Shown: piece by piece, positions 7,331 through 16,139 of the stretch
Numbering within the stretch: the first letter of the stretch is position 1
How the letters are laid out: the number at the start of each line of letters is the position of its first letter
NCBI RefSeq assembly: GCF_016464015.1
Contig: NZ_JACDXT010000047.1
Location: 1-35,745 of the forward strand
Source: Psychrobacter sp. bablab_jr014
Lineage (GTDB): Bacteria; Pseudomonadota; Gammaproteobacteria; Pseudomonadales; Moraxellaceae
Length of the DNA: 35,745 nucleotides
Direction of reading: 5' to 3'
Position numbers and translations under genes: made by a program
Notes under the pieces: generated by a model
Seen by the model: the letters and a program-made list of their open reading frames with translations, nothing else
The model's database searches: none
Told to the model about the DNA's origin: nothing

Positions 7331-9292
7331 TTACGCTTGTTTTTTCATTTCTTGAGGAATGAACTCGTTATGTACCTTATGAAGATATGCAATACTGCTT
7401 TCTGTATCAGCCTCATATCTTAGCTGCTCTTGATAAAATTGTAATCTAACCCTCGCATTTGTTATAACCTCTGACCAAGTCATAACATATACTTCTATCC
7501 CTCCGTCAGGGCTGCTATATACACAGCCTTTAGGAGAGTTCGCATTGTTTGCATAACGATATGCGATACTATCAAGCTCATTAGAAATTGCTAAAAATTT
7601 CCATTTACAGTCAGATTTATTGAATCTTTCGTCATCACTTACTGCTTGAGCATAGCCCATTATCTGAGCAATAACAGGACTATCTATTTTTTTCTTAGGA
7701 CGTTTAAGTTCAACTACTAGGTAGTCTTTTTGTCCTGGTCTCACCTCGATAGCTTTGGAGAGCATAAGGTCTAGTCGACCTTGCCTTTCATCGTTGATTA
7801 AAACATTTCTATCATCTTCACATCGCTTTCCCAGTTCGTTTAAATGTATTTTTAGAACATCTTCAAGACGTTTTTCGCTAGCAGATAGTGCAAAATGCTC
7901 ATCAAAAACCCAAGCTTCATTTTCTAGAATTTTATGTAATTGGTCTCTCTCTAACAAAGAGTTTTTATGATCAAACACTAATGTATGCAACGAATCTAGG
8001 AAGTCTAGTCGATCGGCCACAATCTTAGCCGACTTAATAATATGAGAAAGGCTAGTCTTCTCCAATAGTTTAGCGAACTCATCTTGTTCTTCTGTGTTCA
8101 AATTCAATACTTCTGTCATAATTGATTGCATAGCCTGAGGGTTCTCCTCAAGTGCTTGAGACAATAGCTTGAAAGTGAATTTTTTCGTCTTATGATTTGC
8201 TTTTGAGAATTTAGGTAGGTTGTCTTCAACCTTGGATGCAATTATGTCGAATATCTCTCGTTTTGCTATCTCTATAACGCCAGGGTCACTGTTATCTTGA
8301 AATGGGTATATTCCTGAGTCTTTCCAGCCTTGTAACCTCTCTAGTCTCTCCTTGTCTTTTTTATCCTTAAAATGGTCATTTATTTTTTGATAGCAAGCTT
8401 CTAACAAACTTTTGCCATCTGCTGTCAGCTCTACTAAATCTATGCTAGATTCATTATTCAACTGAGTAATATAGTCACTGCTTAGATAGGCCGAGAAAGA
8501 GTAATCCAAGCTTCTTACCTTGTATGGTTCAGGTTTTTGCTCTTGGAGCACAGTACCATTATCTTTGCAAAGTAAGATTTTTTTTGACTTAATATCCGAC
8601 CATTCAACTATTGTGACTATATGCTGTCCGTTTAAACCATCTAATTCCAGCGTATAATCCTTTATACTTGCTATAGCTTCTTCAGGATTAATAGGATAAC
8701 CATTTACTAATATTTCAATTTCAGGGAATGTATATAGATGAATGGCAAAAGTTTGGGTAAGCTTAGTTTTTATGTCATCAAAGTTGTAACCAGCAACCTT
8801 CTTATTAAGCTCACTAATGGTTATTACGGATTGAGATTGCTTTATTTTAGATACAGACGGATTCGATATATCAAATTTATTGGCATTATCTGAATTCAAG
8901 GTTATGTCTAATTGATAAAAATCGTTTTTTCCTTGATAGACGCTTTTCCAGTCCACAATTCTACCTAATGAAAAGGACTTAAATCTTCCTGCGCCTTTTT
9001 GACCATGAATCGGTCTACCACTTTTAGTTTCTGACTTAGCTGCTTTCCAAGAATTACCAATGTATATCAGATACGCATTAGCCTGCTCTTCAGTAATGCC
9101 TTCTCCATTATCTTCTATGGTAATAGATTGGTTACCCATGTCATTAGATTCAATACGAATAGATACACGAGTTGCATCTGCATCTAAGCTGTTCCAAACT
9201 AGCTCTTCAATTGCTTGTACTGGAGTAGCATTTGATACGCGCTTAACATGGTCATCAGATAAGTTCACTTGTCGCGTATTTCGATTTGACAT
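7331..9292 (-). CDS. MutL-like GHKL ATPase fused to a DUF4263/Shedu-like nuclease
   Basis: This 653-residue cargo protein is encoded against the early operon and is AT-richer by eye. The N-terminal GHKL fold shows ELVWNSLDADAT (30-41, compare MutL ELVENSLDAGAT), DNGEGI (61-66) and the lid GQKGAGRFKS (97-106). The middle (about 300-455) is helical. The C-terminal part has ENEAWVF (457-463), GRLDLM (505-510) and YLVVELKRP (524-532), then Q543 and Y547: a PD-(D/E)xK nuclease with D508, E528 and K530, of the kind in DUF4263 and the Shedu defence protein. I infer an ATP-gated nuclease acting against competing phages or foreign DNA. It has its own promoter region and shares a terminator. AGGA lies before the ATG. 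Paralogues are known in restriction-linked MORC-like systems, but I have not matched this architecture to a named one. Confidence 0.8.
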   Translation of the reverse strand: MSNRNTRQVNLSDDHVKRVSNATPVQAIEELVWNSLDADATRVSIRIESNDMGNQSITIEDNGEGITEEQANAYLIYIGNSWKAAKSETKSGRPIHGQKGAGRFKSFSLGRIVDWKSVYQGKNDFYQLDITLNSDNANKFDISNPSVSKIKQSQSVITISELNKKVAGYNFDDIKTKLTQTFAIHLYTFPEIEILVNGYPINPEEAIASIKDYTLELDGLNGQHIVTIVEWSDIKSKKILLCKDNGTVLQEQKPEPYKVRSLDYSFSAYLSSDYITQLNNESSIDLVELTADGKSLLEACYQKINDHFKDKKDKERLERLQGWKDSGIYPFQDNSDPGVIEIAKREIFDIIASKVEDNLPKFSKANHKTKKFTFKLLSQALEENPQAMQSIMTEVLNLNTEEQDEFAKLLEKTSLSHIIKSAKIVADRLDFLDSLHTLVFDHKNSLLERDQLHKILENEAWVFDEHFALSASEKRLEDVLKIHLNELGKRCEDDRNVLINDERQGRLDLMLSKAIEVRPGQKDYLVVELKRPKKKIDSPVIAQIMGYAQAVSDDERFNKSDCKWKFLAISNELDSIAYRYANNANSPKGCVYSSPDGGIEVYVMTWSEVITNARVRLQFYQEQLRYEADTESSIAYLHKVHNEFIPQEMKKQA

Positions 9293-9478
9293 GACTTAAT
9301 CCTATTACAGAATAATGTTTACTAAAATAAGTTTTGACTGTTAATTTTAATAGAAAAGCGTTAGATAAGCCAATTTATTTTAATTAAAATTTGCAGCTCA
9401 TAACTCTAAACAAACACTTTAAGCTATAATCATAACTGTCTACAAATATCTATCAAATCATGTAGTTATGGGGACGTT
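9293..9478. promoter_or_regulatory. AT-rich divergent spacer
   Basis: This spacer sits between the leftward GHKL-nuclease gene and rightward gemA. TATAAT at 9425-9430 could be a -10 for gemA-mor but has no good -35 at the usual distance. On the minus strand TTGGCT followed 17 bases later by TTAAAA could serve the cargo gene. Both calls are weak. Confidence 0.35.
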
Positions 9479-9913
9479 ATGGCGCACTCACCGCAAAAGC
9501 GAAAACTGATGCAACTGGTACATGTTGGCAAGCGCCAGCTGGGGCTTGACGATGTGACCTACCGCGCCATGTTGCAACAGATGACAGGTAAAGCATCAAG
9601 TAAAGACTGTAGCGCCGTGGCGCTTAAAAAAGTCATCGCACACATGGAGACGCGCGGATTTATCATCAAACCCGCTAACAAGCATAAAGTACAAAAGCCT
9701 GATGCTGCCAAGTCTAAAAAGCTATTAATGGACAAAATCGAAGCGCTACTGACGGACGACTCTAAGCCGTGGGCGTACGCTGAGAGCATGGCAAAGCACA
9801 TGTACAAAGTCGATGCGCTGACGTTTTGTAATGCGCGGCAGCTGCGCGGCATCATTACTGCACTGGTTAAAAATCAGCAGAAAATGGCAAAAGCGGCGGT
9901 TGTAGATGCCTAA
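9479..9913 (+). CDS. gemA: GemA (gp16, DUF1018 family) regulator
   Basis: The protein is 144 residues and matches the GemA family: KRKLMQLVHVGKRQLGLDD near the start, then YRAMLQQMTGKASSKDCS, the usual opening of this family (small basic protein that begins by recognising early/middle phage timing). In Mu, GemA alters host gene expression and DNA supercoiling and is cotranscribed with mor. The C-terminal half includes PWAYAESMAKHMYKVDAL and the helical ARQLRGIITALVK. It overlaps mor by eight bases, so the two are translated together. The upstream spacer, shared with the cargo gene, suggests that gemA-mor once followed hup directly. Confidence 0.85.
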   Translation: MAHSPQKRKLMQLVHVGKRQLGLDDVTYRAMLQQMTGKASSKDCSAVALKKVIAHMETRGFIIKPANKHKVQKPDAAKSKKLLMDKIEALLTDDSKPWAYAESMAKHMYKVDALTFCNARQLRGIITALVKNQQKMAKAAVVDA

Positions 9914-10325
9914 TTTAGTTACTAAGACTTATCAAGACTTAGAAATGCTGCTCGGTCATGAGGCGGCTTCTAAACTAACTGAGGTCTATCGAGGTCAAGA
10001 ACTGTACATCCCCGCCCCCGACAAGCTATCTGCTGGTCATAACTTGGTCGTATTACTAGGTAATGACCAAGCGCAGCGCCTATGCCACTACTGGCAAGGC
10101 AACATATTGACACTACCTATGCAGCACAAAAAAGCCTTAGCTGAACGCAATGCAGCAATTATTGAAAAGTATAAAACGGGTACTGGCAAAGGCGCGCTGG
10201 CTACTGAATATAATTTACATGTACGTACTGTGCGTAAAATCATTGAAAACTATTACAACCAACAGGCAAAACAAGCATACAACCGCTTGCAACTGTGCTT
10301 ATTCGATATGCCACACGACTGCTAA
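9906..10325 (+). CDS. mor: Mor-family middle/late transcription activator
   Basis: The protein is 139 residues. The N-terminal half (ELYIPAPDKLSAGHN, LVVLLGNDQAQRLCHYWQGN, LTLPMQ) is the dimerisation part of Mor/C activators. The C-terminal helix-turn-helix is KGALATEYNLHVRTVRKIIE (residues 98-117). Mor dimers bind a dyad overlapping the -35 and recruit RNA polymerase. No separate C gene is seen, so one Mor-like protein may drive all late transcription, as in several small Mu-like phages. The gene overlaps gemA and is followed by a strong terminator. Confidence 0.88.
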   Translation: MPNLVTKTYQDLEMLLGHEAASKLTEVYRGQELYIPAPDKLSAGHNLVVLLGNDQAQRLCHYWQGNILTLPMQHKKALAERNAAIIEKYKTGTGKGALATEYNLHVRTVRKIIENYYNQQAKQAYNRLQLCLFDMPHDC

Positions 10326-10347
10326 TCATTAAAAACCTGTTTTCCTC

Positions 10348-10382
10348 AAGCCGCTGACCTACCTTGTCAGCGGCTTTTTTTA
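10348..10382 (+). terminator. Intrinsic terminator after mor
   Basis: AAGCCGCTGAC (10348-10358) pairs perfectly with GTCAGCGGCTT (10366-10376) around a 7-base loop and is followed by a run of T. It separates the middle operon from the lysis and head genes. Confidence 0.92.
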
Positions 10383-10397
10383 TGCCTTATGAATCAT

Positions 10398-10473
10398 CGG
10401 AACACTGCCCCATATTGTGCCGACTAAGGTTTTGTCATTATGGCGTTATCGCATGATTTTACCTATTTATAAC
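10398..10473 (+). promoter_or_regulatory. Candidate Mor-dependent late promoter
   Basis: CGGAACACT (10398-10406) and ATTGTGCCG (10414-10422) form an imperfect dyad (7 of 9 pairs). TATAAC at 10468-10473 is a plausible -10, with no recognisable -35. A missing -35 with an upstream dyad fits an activator-dependent promoter of the Mor/C kind, although the dyad is farther upstream than the Mor site in Mu. It would drive lysis and head genes. Confidence 0.4.
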
Positions 10474-10489
10474 CTGATACGGGTGGACG

Positions 10490-11143
10490 ATGACTCAAAC
10501 CGACGCACTTACCGAAGAAGCCTTTTTTGATTGGTTGCGCTCTCAACAAGACAATAAACGGCTAACACAAGAACAGGTCAACGGCGCACTTGAACTGCTG
10601 GCACTCACTGAGCCTGACGAACTCAAAACGGTATTAATGCAGGTCAACGGCTGGCGCAGCGGCGATGAAATGCAGCTGTCATCTGAGGGCATGGCTATGA
10701 TTAATATCTATGAAGGATTCCGCTCTAAGCCTTACTTTGATTCCGTTGGAAAGCCCACAATTGGCTACGGCAGCACGTATTACCCCGATCATACCCCTGT
10801 GCGCATGAGCGACAGACCAATCACCCAAGCGGAAGCTGCACGTATTAAACAAGCCGTGATCAATCAGGACTTTTCCCCAGCAGTGAATATGATGTTTGCT
10901 GATGAAATTGAGCGCGGTGAAATCACACAAAATATGTTCGACGCGCTGATATCGCTGGTCTATAACATCGGCGTTCGTGGTCTTAAAGGCTCAAGCGTGT
11001 ATCGCAATATCAAAGCGGGCAACTATGCTAAAGCTGCTGATAGCTTTTTACCTTGGAATAAAGGGCGTATCAATGGACGGCTAGAAGTGATACCTGGCTT
11101 AGTCACACGTCGCCAAAAAGAACGTGCATTATTCTTAGCGTAG
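10490..11143 (+). CDS. T4-type endolysin (glycoside hydrolase 24)
   Basis: The protein is 217 residues. The muramidase domain begins near residue 65 and carries E75 (INIYEGFRSKPYFDS), D84 and T90 (GKPTIGYGST); the spacings of 9 and 6 equal those of T4 lysozyme E11-D20-T26. FDALISLVYNIGVRGLKGSS (about 146-165) and the closing PGLVTRRQKERALFL are also family hallmarks. Residues 1-60 are an acidic helical extension of unknown role. There is no signal peptide, so release probably depends on the holin-like protein encoded next. It is first in the late region, directly after the candidate late promoter. Confidence 0.93.
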   Translation: MTQTDALTEEAFFDWLRSQQDNKRLTQEQVNGALELLALTEPDELKTVLMQVNGWRSGDEMQLSSEGMAMINIYEGFRSKPYFDSVGKPTIGYGSTYYPDHTPVRMSDRPITQAEAARIKQAVINQDFSPAVNMMFADEIERGEITQNMFDALISLVYNIGVRGLKGSSVYRNIKAGNYAKAADSFLPWNKGRINGRLEVIPGLVTRRQKERALFLA

Positions 11144-11151
11144 GAGCGGAT

Positions 11152-11493
11152 ATGGAACACAACGAACAGCAAACCAACGAGCGCCAGCTAACGGTTGAAG
11201 AATTGCCATCGCTCAGAGGTACAGGCGATAACTCTGTATATCTTGATGAAGATGGGTTTTTATCCCCGCAATATGGGCAGATTACACCACCACCTAAGCA
11301 TTGGTATCAGTCAAAAACTATTTGGTTTAACGTCATTAGCGGCGGGGCTGCACTGGCATCATCTGCTACCCCAGCGCTTGAGAATATGTTAACAGCGGTT
11401 GATTTTGCCATCCTTTTAGCAGTCGTAAACCTAATCAATGCGGTGCTACGCAAGTTTACCAATAAGCCTATCAAGGGCGGTGGTAATGGGTGA
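11152..11493 (+). CDS. Holin-like membrane protein
   Basis: The protein is 113 residues. A polar N-terminal half of about 50 residues is followed by WYQSKTIWFNVISGGAALA and a second hydrophobic stretch AVDFAILLAVVNLINAVLR, with a basic tail (KFTNKPIKGGG). The pattern SKTIWFN followed by two membrane segments and TNKPI is usual in holins of Mu-like phages. It lies between the endolysin and a membrane coiled-coil protein, which supports a lysis role: timed holes in the inner membrane for endolysin escape. Confidence 0.78.
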   Translation: MEHNEQQTNERQLTVEELPSLRGTGDNSVYLDEDGFLSPQYGQITPPPKHWYQSKTIWFNVISGGAALASSATPALENMLTAVDFAILLAVVNLINAVLRKFTNKPIKGGGNG

Positions 11494-11689
11494 CATTATT
11501 GATGATGGCAACCGCGCGGCGGCTATCCATCTAGACGCCGCGCTGTCACAAATCAAGCGCCCTGTCGCTAATAGTGCCACCGAATGTATCGACTGCGGCG
11601 ACCCTATTGGAGCAGCGCGTAAAGCGGCTGCGCCCTACGCTACGCGCTGCGCCGAATGCCAAGGTTTTTATGATAAGGAATCACGATGA
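11486..11689 (+). CDS. TraR/DksA-type zinc-finger protein
   Basis: The protein is 67 residues from the ATG at 11486, overlapping the holin-like gene by eight bases. C34-x2-C37 (ATECIDCGDPIG) and C55-x2-C58 (ATRCAECQ) form the four-cysteine finger of the TraR/DksA family. The short helical N-terminal part would reach the RNA polymerase secondary channel. TraR-like phage proteins modify host polymerase and promoter choice without ppGpp, so it may favour late phage transcription. It is translationally coupled on both sides. Confidence 0.85.
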   Translation: MGDIIDDGNRAAAIHLDAALSQIKRPVANSATECIDCGDPIGAARKAAAPYATRCAECQGFYDKESR

Positions 11690-12009
11690 CATTAGAGTTA
11701 GAAGCCTTTCAAGCCATTGGCATTGTATTGACTATTGCGGGGTCGGTTTTTGGCACGGGTAAGGCTTTGTTTGCGCGCTTTGATGCGTCGTTACGTGAGC
11801 GTGATGACACGCTAGAAGCAGCCATCAGCAATGTATCAAAGCAGCTTACACAGCAAAGCAATGATGTGCGTCAGATTGAAAAAGACCTATTGCTATTAAA
11901 AGCTGAGCTGCCCGAAAAATACTTAACCCGCGCAGACTTCAACCGCACTTTTACCGTGGTCGAAGCCAAGCTTGACCGACTCTATGAGCTACTCAATCAG
12001 CAAAAATAA
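11686..12009 (+). CDS. N-anchored coiled-coil protein, spanin-like or DUF2730-like
   Basis: The protein is 107 residues. One membrane segment (residues 6-28, AFQAIGIVLTIAGSVFGTGK) is followed by a long charged coiled coil to about residue 83 and the ending PEKYLTRADFNRTFTVVEAK. The topology fits an inner-membrane spanin, and the gene sits at the end of the lysis cluster, but no outer-membrane lipoprotein partner is seen in another frame. DUF2730 proteins of Mu-like phages have a similar build. The start overlaps the zinc-finger gene by four bases. Confidence 0.6.
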   Translation: MTLELEAFQAIGIVLTIAGSVFGTGKALFARFDASLRERDDTLEAAISNVSKQLTQQSNDVRQIEKDLLLLKAELPEKYLTRADFNRTFTVVEAKLDRLYELLNQQK

Positions 12010-12018
12010 GGATAACTG

Positions 12019-12330
12019 ATGCCTATTGACCTTAATAAGAGCCGCCGTGAGGGTATGCGCTGGTATTTGCTGGTCGCCATACACCGTGCCGAACCTTTAG
12101 GGTGCGGTGATGTCATGCTAAAAACAATCATGGACGACATTTACGGCAATGTGACACCGACGGAGCTGCACCAACAGCTTAGCTATCTTGAAATGCGCAA
12201 GATGATTGCTTTGACTAAAAACCCTGATGGGCACTGGCACGCACGCTGTACAGCACTGGGTGTTGATGTGGTCGATTATACAGTGGACTGCCGCGCTGGG
12301 ATTGCACGCCCTGATAAGTACTGGGGTTAA
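12019..12330 (+). CDS. Mu gp26-like winged-helix protein
   Basis: The protein is 103 residues and opens with REGMRWYLLVAIHRAEPLG; it continues with TPTELHQQLSYLEMRKMIAL, a winged-helix arrangement. The ending VDVVDYTVDCRAGIARPDKY is characteristic of the small protein found just before terminase genes in Mu-like phages. It probably binds DNA and may help packaging or late regulation; the precise role is not known. AAGGA precedes the start. Confidence 0.75.
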   Translation: MPIDLNKSRREGMRWYLLVAIHRAEPLGCGDVMLKTIMDDIYGNVTPTELHQQLSYLEMRKMIALTKNPDGHWHARCTALGVDVVDYTVDCRAGIARPDKYWG

Positions 12331-12339
12331 GGGGGCATC

Positions 12340-12882
12340 ATGGCACGCGAAACCGCTATCGACCAGTTGACGCCTGAGCATTTGCAGCTATTTAAACAGC
12401 GACTTGAGGACTCAGGGTTTAAAAATTACCAAGATTTAACGGACTGGCTGACTGAGCTTGGCTATCAAATCAGCAAGTCGTCAGTCCACCGCTTTGGCAA
12501 AAAACACGAACAGAAGATGCAAGCTGTGTCCCTTTCTACGCAGGCAGCGATCTATATGGCTGAGCGCAATCCTGATGATGCTGGGGCGCTGTCGTCCACT
12601 GTGCTTACTATGATGCAGTCAGAGTTTTTTAATGCGCTGGTGCAGCTGCAAAGCCTTGATGATGATACTGACCCTATGGAGCGTATGGCAGCCCTATCAA
12701 AAATTAGTAAGGGCATTGCTGAGCTGTCCAAAGCATCGGTCAATCAAAAAAAGCATCAGATTGAAGTCCGCGAAAAAGCGCAAGCAGCGGCGGACAAAGT
12801 AGAGCAAATCGCCAATAAGGGCGGACTGACGGGCGACACCGTGCAAGAAATCCGCAAGGCTATTTTAGGAATCGCAGACTGA
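12340..12882 (+). CDS. Small terminase subunit (DUF3486, Mu gp27-like)
   Basis: The protein is 180 residues of the DUF3486 family. An N-terminal DNA-binding segment (LEDSGFKNYQDLTDWLTELG, then ISKSSVHRFGKK) is followed by a long helical region to the C-terminus. In Mu the corresponding protein recognises the packaging signal near the left end and brings it to the large terminase. It overlaps the large terminase gene by one base (TGATG), which argues for coupled translation and a complex. Confidence 0.85.
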   Translation: MARETAIDQLTPEHLQLFKQRLEDSGFKNYQDLTDWLTELGYQISKSSVHRFGKKHEQKMQAVSLSTQAAIYMAERNPDDAGALSSTVLTMMQSEFFNALVQLQSLDDDTDPMERMAALSKISKGIAELSKASVNQKKHQIEVREKAQAAADKVEQIANKGGLTGDTVQEIRKAILGIAD

Positions 12883-14462
12883 TGAGCACACCGCAAACAG
12901 CCCCGCCTCTACTCGATGCCAATTATGAGCTGGAAGCGCCAGCAGTACTGCTGCCCTATCAACAGCAATGGCTGGCGGACGAGTCACAGCTTAAGATTGC
13001 CGAAAAATCACGGCGTATCGGCCTTACGTGGGCGGAGGCTGCGGATTGCGCGTTGATTGCGGCATCTGATAAAAAGTCGGGCGGGCAAAATGTCTATTAT
13101 GTCGGCTACAACCAAGACATGACGATGGAGTTTATCGAAGCCTGCGCGATGTGGGCGCGGTCGTTTAACTATGCTGCCTCTGAGATTGAGGAAGGTATTT
13201 TTGTCGATGAGGACGGCGACAAAGAGATTAAGACGTATACCATCCGCTTTCCCAAAGCCAAGAACCGCATTACCGCGCTATCAAGCCGACCATCCAACCT
13301 ACGCGGTAAGCAAGGCGTGGTCGTCATTGACGAAGCGGCGTTTCATGAAGACTTGGCGGGACTGATTAAAGCCGCCTTAGCCTTGCTCATTTGGGGCGGT
13401 AAGGTGCGTATTATCTCGACGCACAATGGGGATGAAAACCCCTTTAATGACCTAATACAAGAAGTACGTGCGCTTAAACGTAGCGGTACGGTGCATAAGA
13501 CCACGTTTGCGGAGGCGGTCGAGCAAGGGCTGTATAAGCGCGTGTGTCTGCGGTTGGGTCGTGAGTATGACGCAGCTGAGGAAGCGGCGTGGGTGGCAGA
13601 AGTATACAAATTCTATGGTGATGATGCTGAGGAAGAGCTGGACGTCATCCCCGCGCAAGGCTCAGGGCGCTGGCTAACAATGGGGCAGTTAGAAAAGCTG
13701 CAAAACGATGAGCGGCAGGTCATCCGCTTTGTGCCGCCTAAAGGCTTTGAGCTATGGACGGAAGACGCGCGTAACACGCATGTAGACAAGTGGTTAGAAG
13801 AAGTCGCCGACCCTATATTGCTAACGCTTGATAAGACACACCCTCACTACTACGGCCTTGATTTTGCGCGGCATCGTGATGCGTGCGTAATGTGGTGGCA
13901 CGCTGAGCAACTGAATACGCGCCGCTACTGTCCGTATGTGCTGGAAATGGAAAAGACGCCCTACAAGCAACAAGAACGTATTTGCATACACGTCATTGAG
14001 CGGACACCGCGCTTTAGCAAAGGCGCTAATGATGCCAGCGGTAACGGCGAATACTTAGCCGAGGCTTTGCAGGTGAAGTTTGGGACACATCGCATTGATG
14101 CCGTAAAACTTAGTGAGGGCTGGTATGCAGAGCATACGCCGCATTTTGGCGCGTGTTTAACCGATGGCACGATTGAAGATATGCCAGCGGATCGTGATAT
14201 TCGTGACGACCACTTGCTGTTTACGAAGATTAAAGGCGTGGCACGTATTCCAACCGCGCGCACGACCAGCGCCAGCGGCAGTAAACGCCACGGTGATAGT
14301 GGCATCGCGCATCTACTCTGTGACTACGCAAGCAAGTTCCCGACCCCTGAACTGGACTGGACACCTGTACCGATTGACGCCAGTGACGCCCCACGCGGGA
14401 TGCGCGATATGCTTGAAAAGCTGGCATCACTTGGTGGCTTTTTAGGTAGTGGCGGCTTTTAA
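12882..14462 (+). CDS. Large terminase subunit (Mu gp28-like)
   Basis: The protein is 526 residues: the DNA-packaging motor and headful nuclease. The ATPase part has the deviant Walker A EKSRRIGLTW (41-50), usual for Mu-type terminases, and Walker B VVVIDEAAF (146-154, D150-E151). The coupling segment is RIISTHNG (176-183). The RNase H-like nuclease begins near YYGLDFARHRDACVMWW, with D327 as the first metal ligand. Length is normal for the family. It follows the small subunit and precedes the portal. Confidence 0.93.
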   Translation: MSTPQTAPPLLDANYELEAPAVLLPYQQQWLADESQLKIAEKSRRIGLTWAEAADCALIAASDKKSGGQNVYYVGYNQDMTMEFIEACAMWARSFNYAASEIEEGIFVDEDGDKEIKTYTIRFPKAKNRITALSSRPSNLRGKQGVVVIDEAAFHEDLAGLIKAALALLIWGGKVRIISTHNGDENPFNDLIQEVRALKRSGTVHKTTFAEAVEQGLYKRVCLRLGREYDAAEEAAWVAEVYKFYGDDAEEELDVIPAQGSGRWLTMGQLEKLQNDERQVIRFVPPKGFELWTEDARNTHVDKWLEEVADPILLTLDKTHPHYYGLDFARHRDACVMWWHAEQLNTRRYCPYVLEMEKTPYKQQERICIHVIERTPRFSKGANDASGNGEYLAEALQVKFGTHRIDAVKLSEGWYAEHTPHFGACLTDGTIEDMPADRDIRDDHLLFTKIKGVARIPTARTTSASGSKRHGDSGIAHLLCDYASKFPTPELDWTPVPIDASDAPRGMRDMLEKLASLGGFLGSGGF

Positions 14463-14489
14463 ATTAGCATTTTATTTTAAGGACTATTC

Positions 14490-16139
14490 ATGTCGTTTTA
14501 TTCCGCGCTGAAATCAGCCGCGCCCATCGCGCAAAAGCAAATTAAGCGGCTGCTTGGCTCACAAGTACAAGCATCAGATGACCGCGCGCATGTGTGGGAA
14601 CGTCCTGAGCTGTCACATCCTGCGGTAGGACTAACGCCTGCTAAGCTGCACCAGCTGCTCACAGGCGCGGAGTCGGGAAACATGAACGATATGCTGTCGC
14701 TGTTTGAGGACATGGAAGAGCGCGACAGTCATATCTTTGCTGAGCTGGATAAGCGTAAGCGTAGCCTATTGTCCCTTGATTGGTACATCAAACCGCCTAC
14801 TGACGCAAGCGCGGCGGAAAAAGAACAAGCAGAGACGATAAATACGCTGCTACGTGCGATTGATGATTTTGATACCGTTATTAAGGATGCGCTAGACGCC
14901 ATTGGTAAAGGCTTTAGCGGACAAGAAATCAACTGGGTGCGCGACGGCGGCACTTGGTATATTGAGTCGCTAGAATTTGTGCAGCCCCAGCGCTTTGTCA
15001 TTGCACCAGACAATAAAACTTTGATGCTGGGTAACGGCATTGATGCGCCAGAGCCGCTGTGGGATCATGCGTTTTTAATGCACACCCATAAGGCGAAATC
15101 GGGTTATCTGGTACGCGGTGGCCTGCACCGTATACTTGCGTGGCCGTACGTGTTTAAAAACTACTCAGTGCGTGACTTGGCGGAGTTTTTGGAGATTTAC
15201 GGCTTGCCGATGCGCCTTGGTACTTACCCAGCGGGCGCGACCGAGTCGGAGAAATTTACCTTACTACGCGCAGTAATGGAAATCGGTCACCGCGCGGCAG
15301 GCATTATCCCGCAAGGTATGCAGATTGACTTTAAAGAGGCGGCAAAGGGCAATAGCGACCCGTTTGAAAGTATGATCAAGTGGTGCGAAATGAGCCAGTC
15401 CAAGGCTATTTTGGGCGGTACACTGACCACGCAAGCGGACGGTAAATCTAGCACCAATGCGCTGGGTAACATTCACGAAGTCGCACGAATTGAAATACGT
15501 GATAGTGATGCTAAGCAGCTCGCAGCGTCTGTCAGTCGAGACATCGTCGCGTCAATGATGCGGTTAAATTATCCAAGCGTCCACCCGCGTCGCTACCCTA
15601 AGTTTGCCTTTGATTTATCTGAGCCTGAGGACATTACCACATTTAGCGAGGCAATCCCTAAACTGGCTGGCGTTAACGGTATGCGGATTGGTGTCGAATG
15701 GCTACACAGCAAGCTAAATATACCGATGGCAGCCGAGGACGAAGCCATTTTAACGGTGGGCAGTACTGCAACGCCTACCGCGCTTACTGCTGCCCTACGC
15801 GCACAAGCGGCATTAAACGCGCAGACAGACAAGGTTAAAAGCGAACGCGCCACCATCGCGCGCGCCGAATCAGGTATTGATGCTGCCCTGTCTGATGCCG
15901 CATATACGCAAAATATTACTGATATGAGCGTAACACTGGGACAAGCGATGGTCGATAGGCTGTCGGCTGCAAACAGCTATGATGAAGCTCTGTCGCTGTT
16001 AATGAATGCTGAACCAAATCAGGCAGTCGATGAACTGGCTGCCAGCCTTGAACAGCATTTGTGTGCGGCGGGTCTGTGGGGTGCGTTAAACCGTCAATCA
16101 GAGCAGCAAGCGTTAGACTTACCCGCTGGAGGCGTATAA
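14490..16139 (+). CDS. Portal protein (DUF935, Mu gp29-like)
   Basis: The protein is 549 residues, the full length of DUF935 portals. It forms the twelve-subunit ring at the head vertex through which DNA enters. Family features: HPAVGLTPAKLHQLL near 48-62, EERDSHIFAELDKRKRSLLS in the N-terminal third, GFSGQEINW (about 138-146) and FLEIYGLPMRLGTYP (about 237-251). The C-terminal quarter is helical and Ala-rich. The MuF-like gene starts directly after its stop, and that gene's GGAGG ribosome site is inside this gene. Confidence 0.92.
   Translation: MSFYSALKSAAPIAQKQIKRLLGSQVQASDDRAHVWERPELSHPAVGLTPAKLHQLLTGAESGNMNDMLSLFEDMEERDSHIFAELDKRKRSLLSLDWYIKPPTDASAAEKEQAETINTLLRAIDDFDTVIKDALDAIGKGFSGQEINWVRDGGTWYIESLEFVQPQRFVIAPDNKTLMLGNGIDAPEPLWDHAFLMHTHKAKSGYLVRGGLHRILAWPYVFKNYSVRDLAEFLEIYGLPMRLGTYPAGATESEKFTLLRAVMEIGHRAAGIIPQGMQIDFKEAAKGNSDPFESMIKWCEMSQSKAILGGTLTTQADGKSSTNALGNIHEVARIEIRDSDAKQLAASVSRDIVASMMRLNYPSVHPRRYPKFAFDLSEPEDITTFSEAIPKLAGVNGMRIGVEWLHSKLNIPMAAEDEAILTVGSTATPTALTAALRAQAALNAQTDKVKSERATIARAESGIDAALSDAAYTQNITDMSVTLGQAMVDRLSAANSYDEALSLLMNAEPNQAVDELAASLEQHLCAAGLWGALNRQSEQQALDLPAGGV

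Noticed and set aside
10150..10332. 60-codon rightward ORF overlapping mor
   Set aside because: It is a shadow frame inside mor without a ribosome site.
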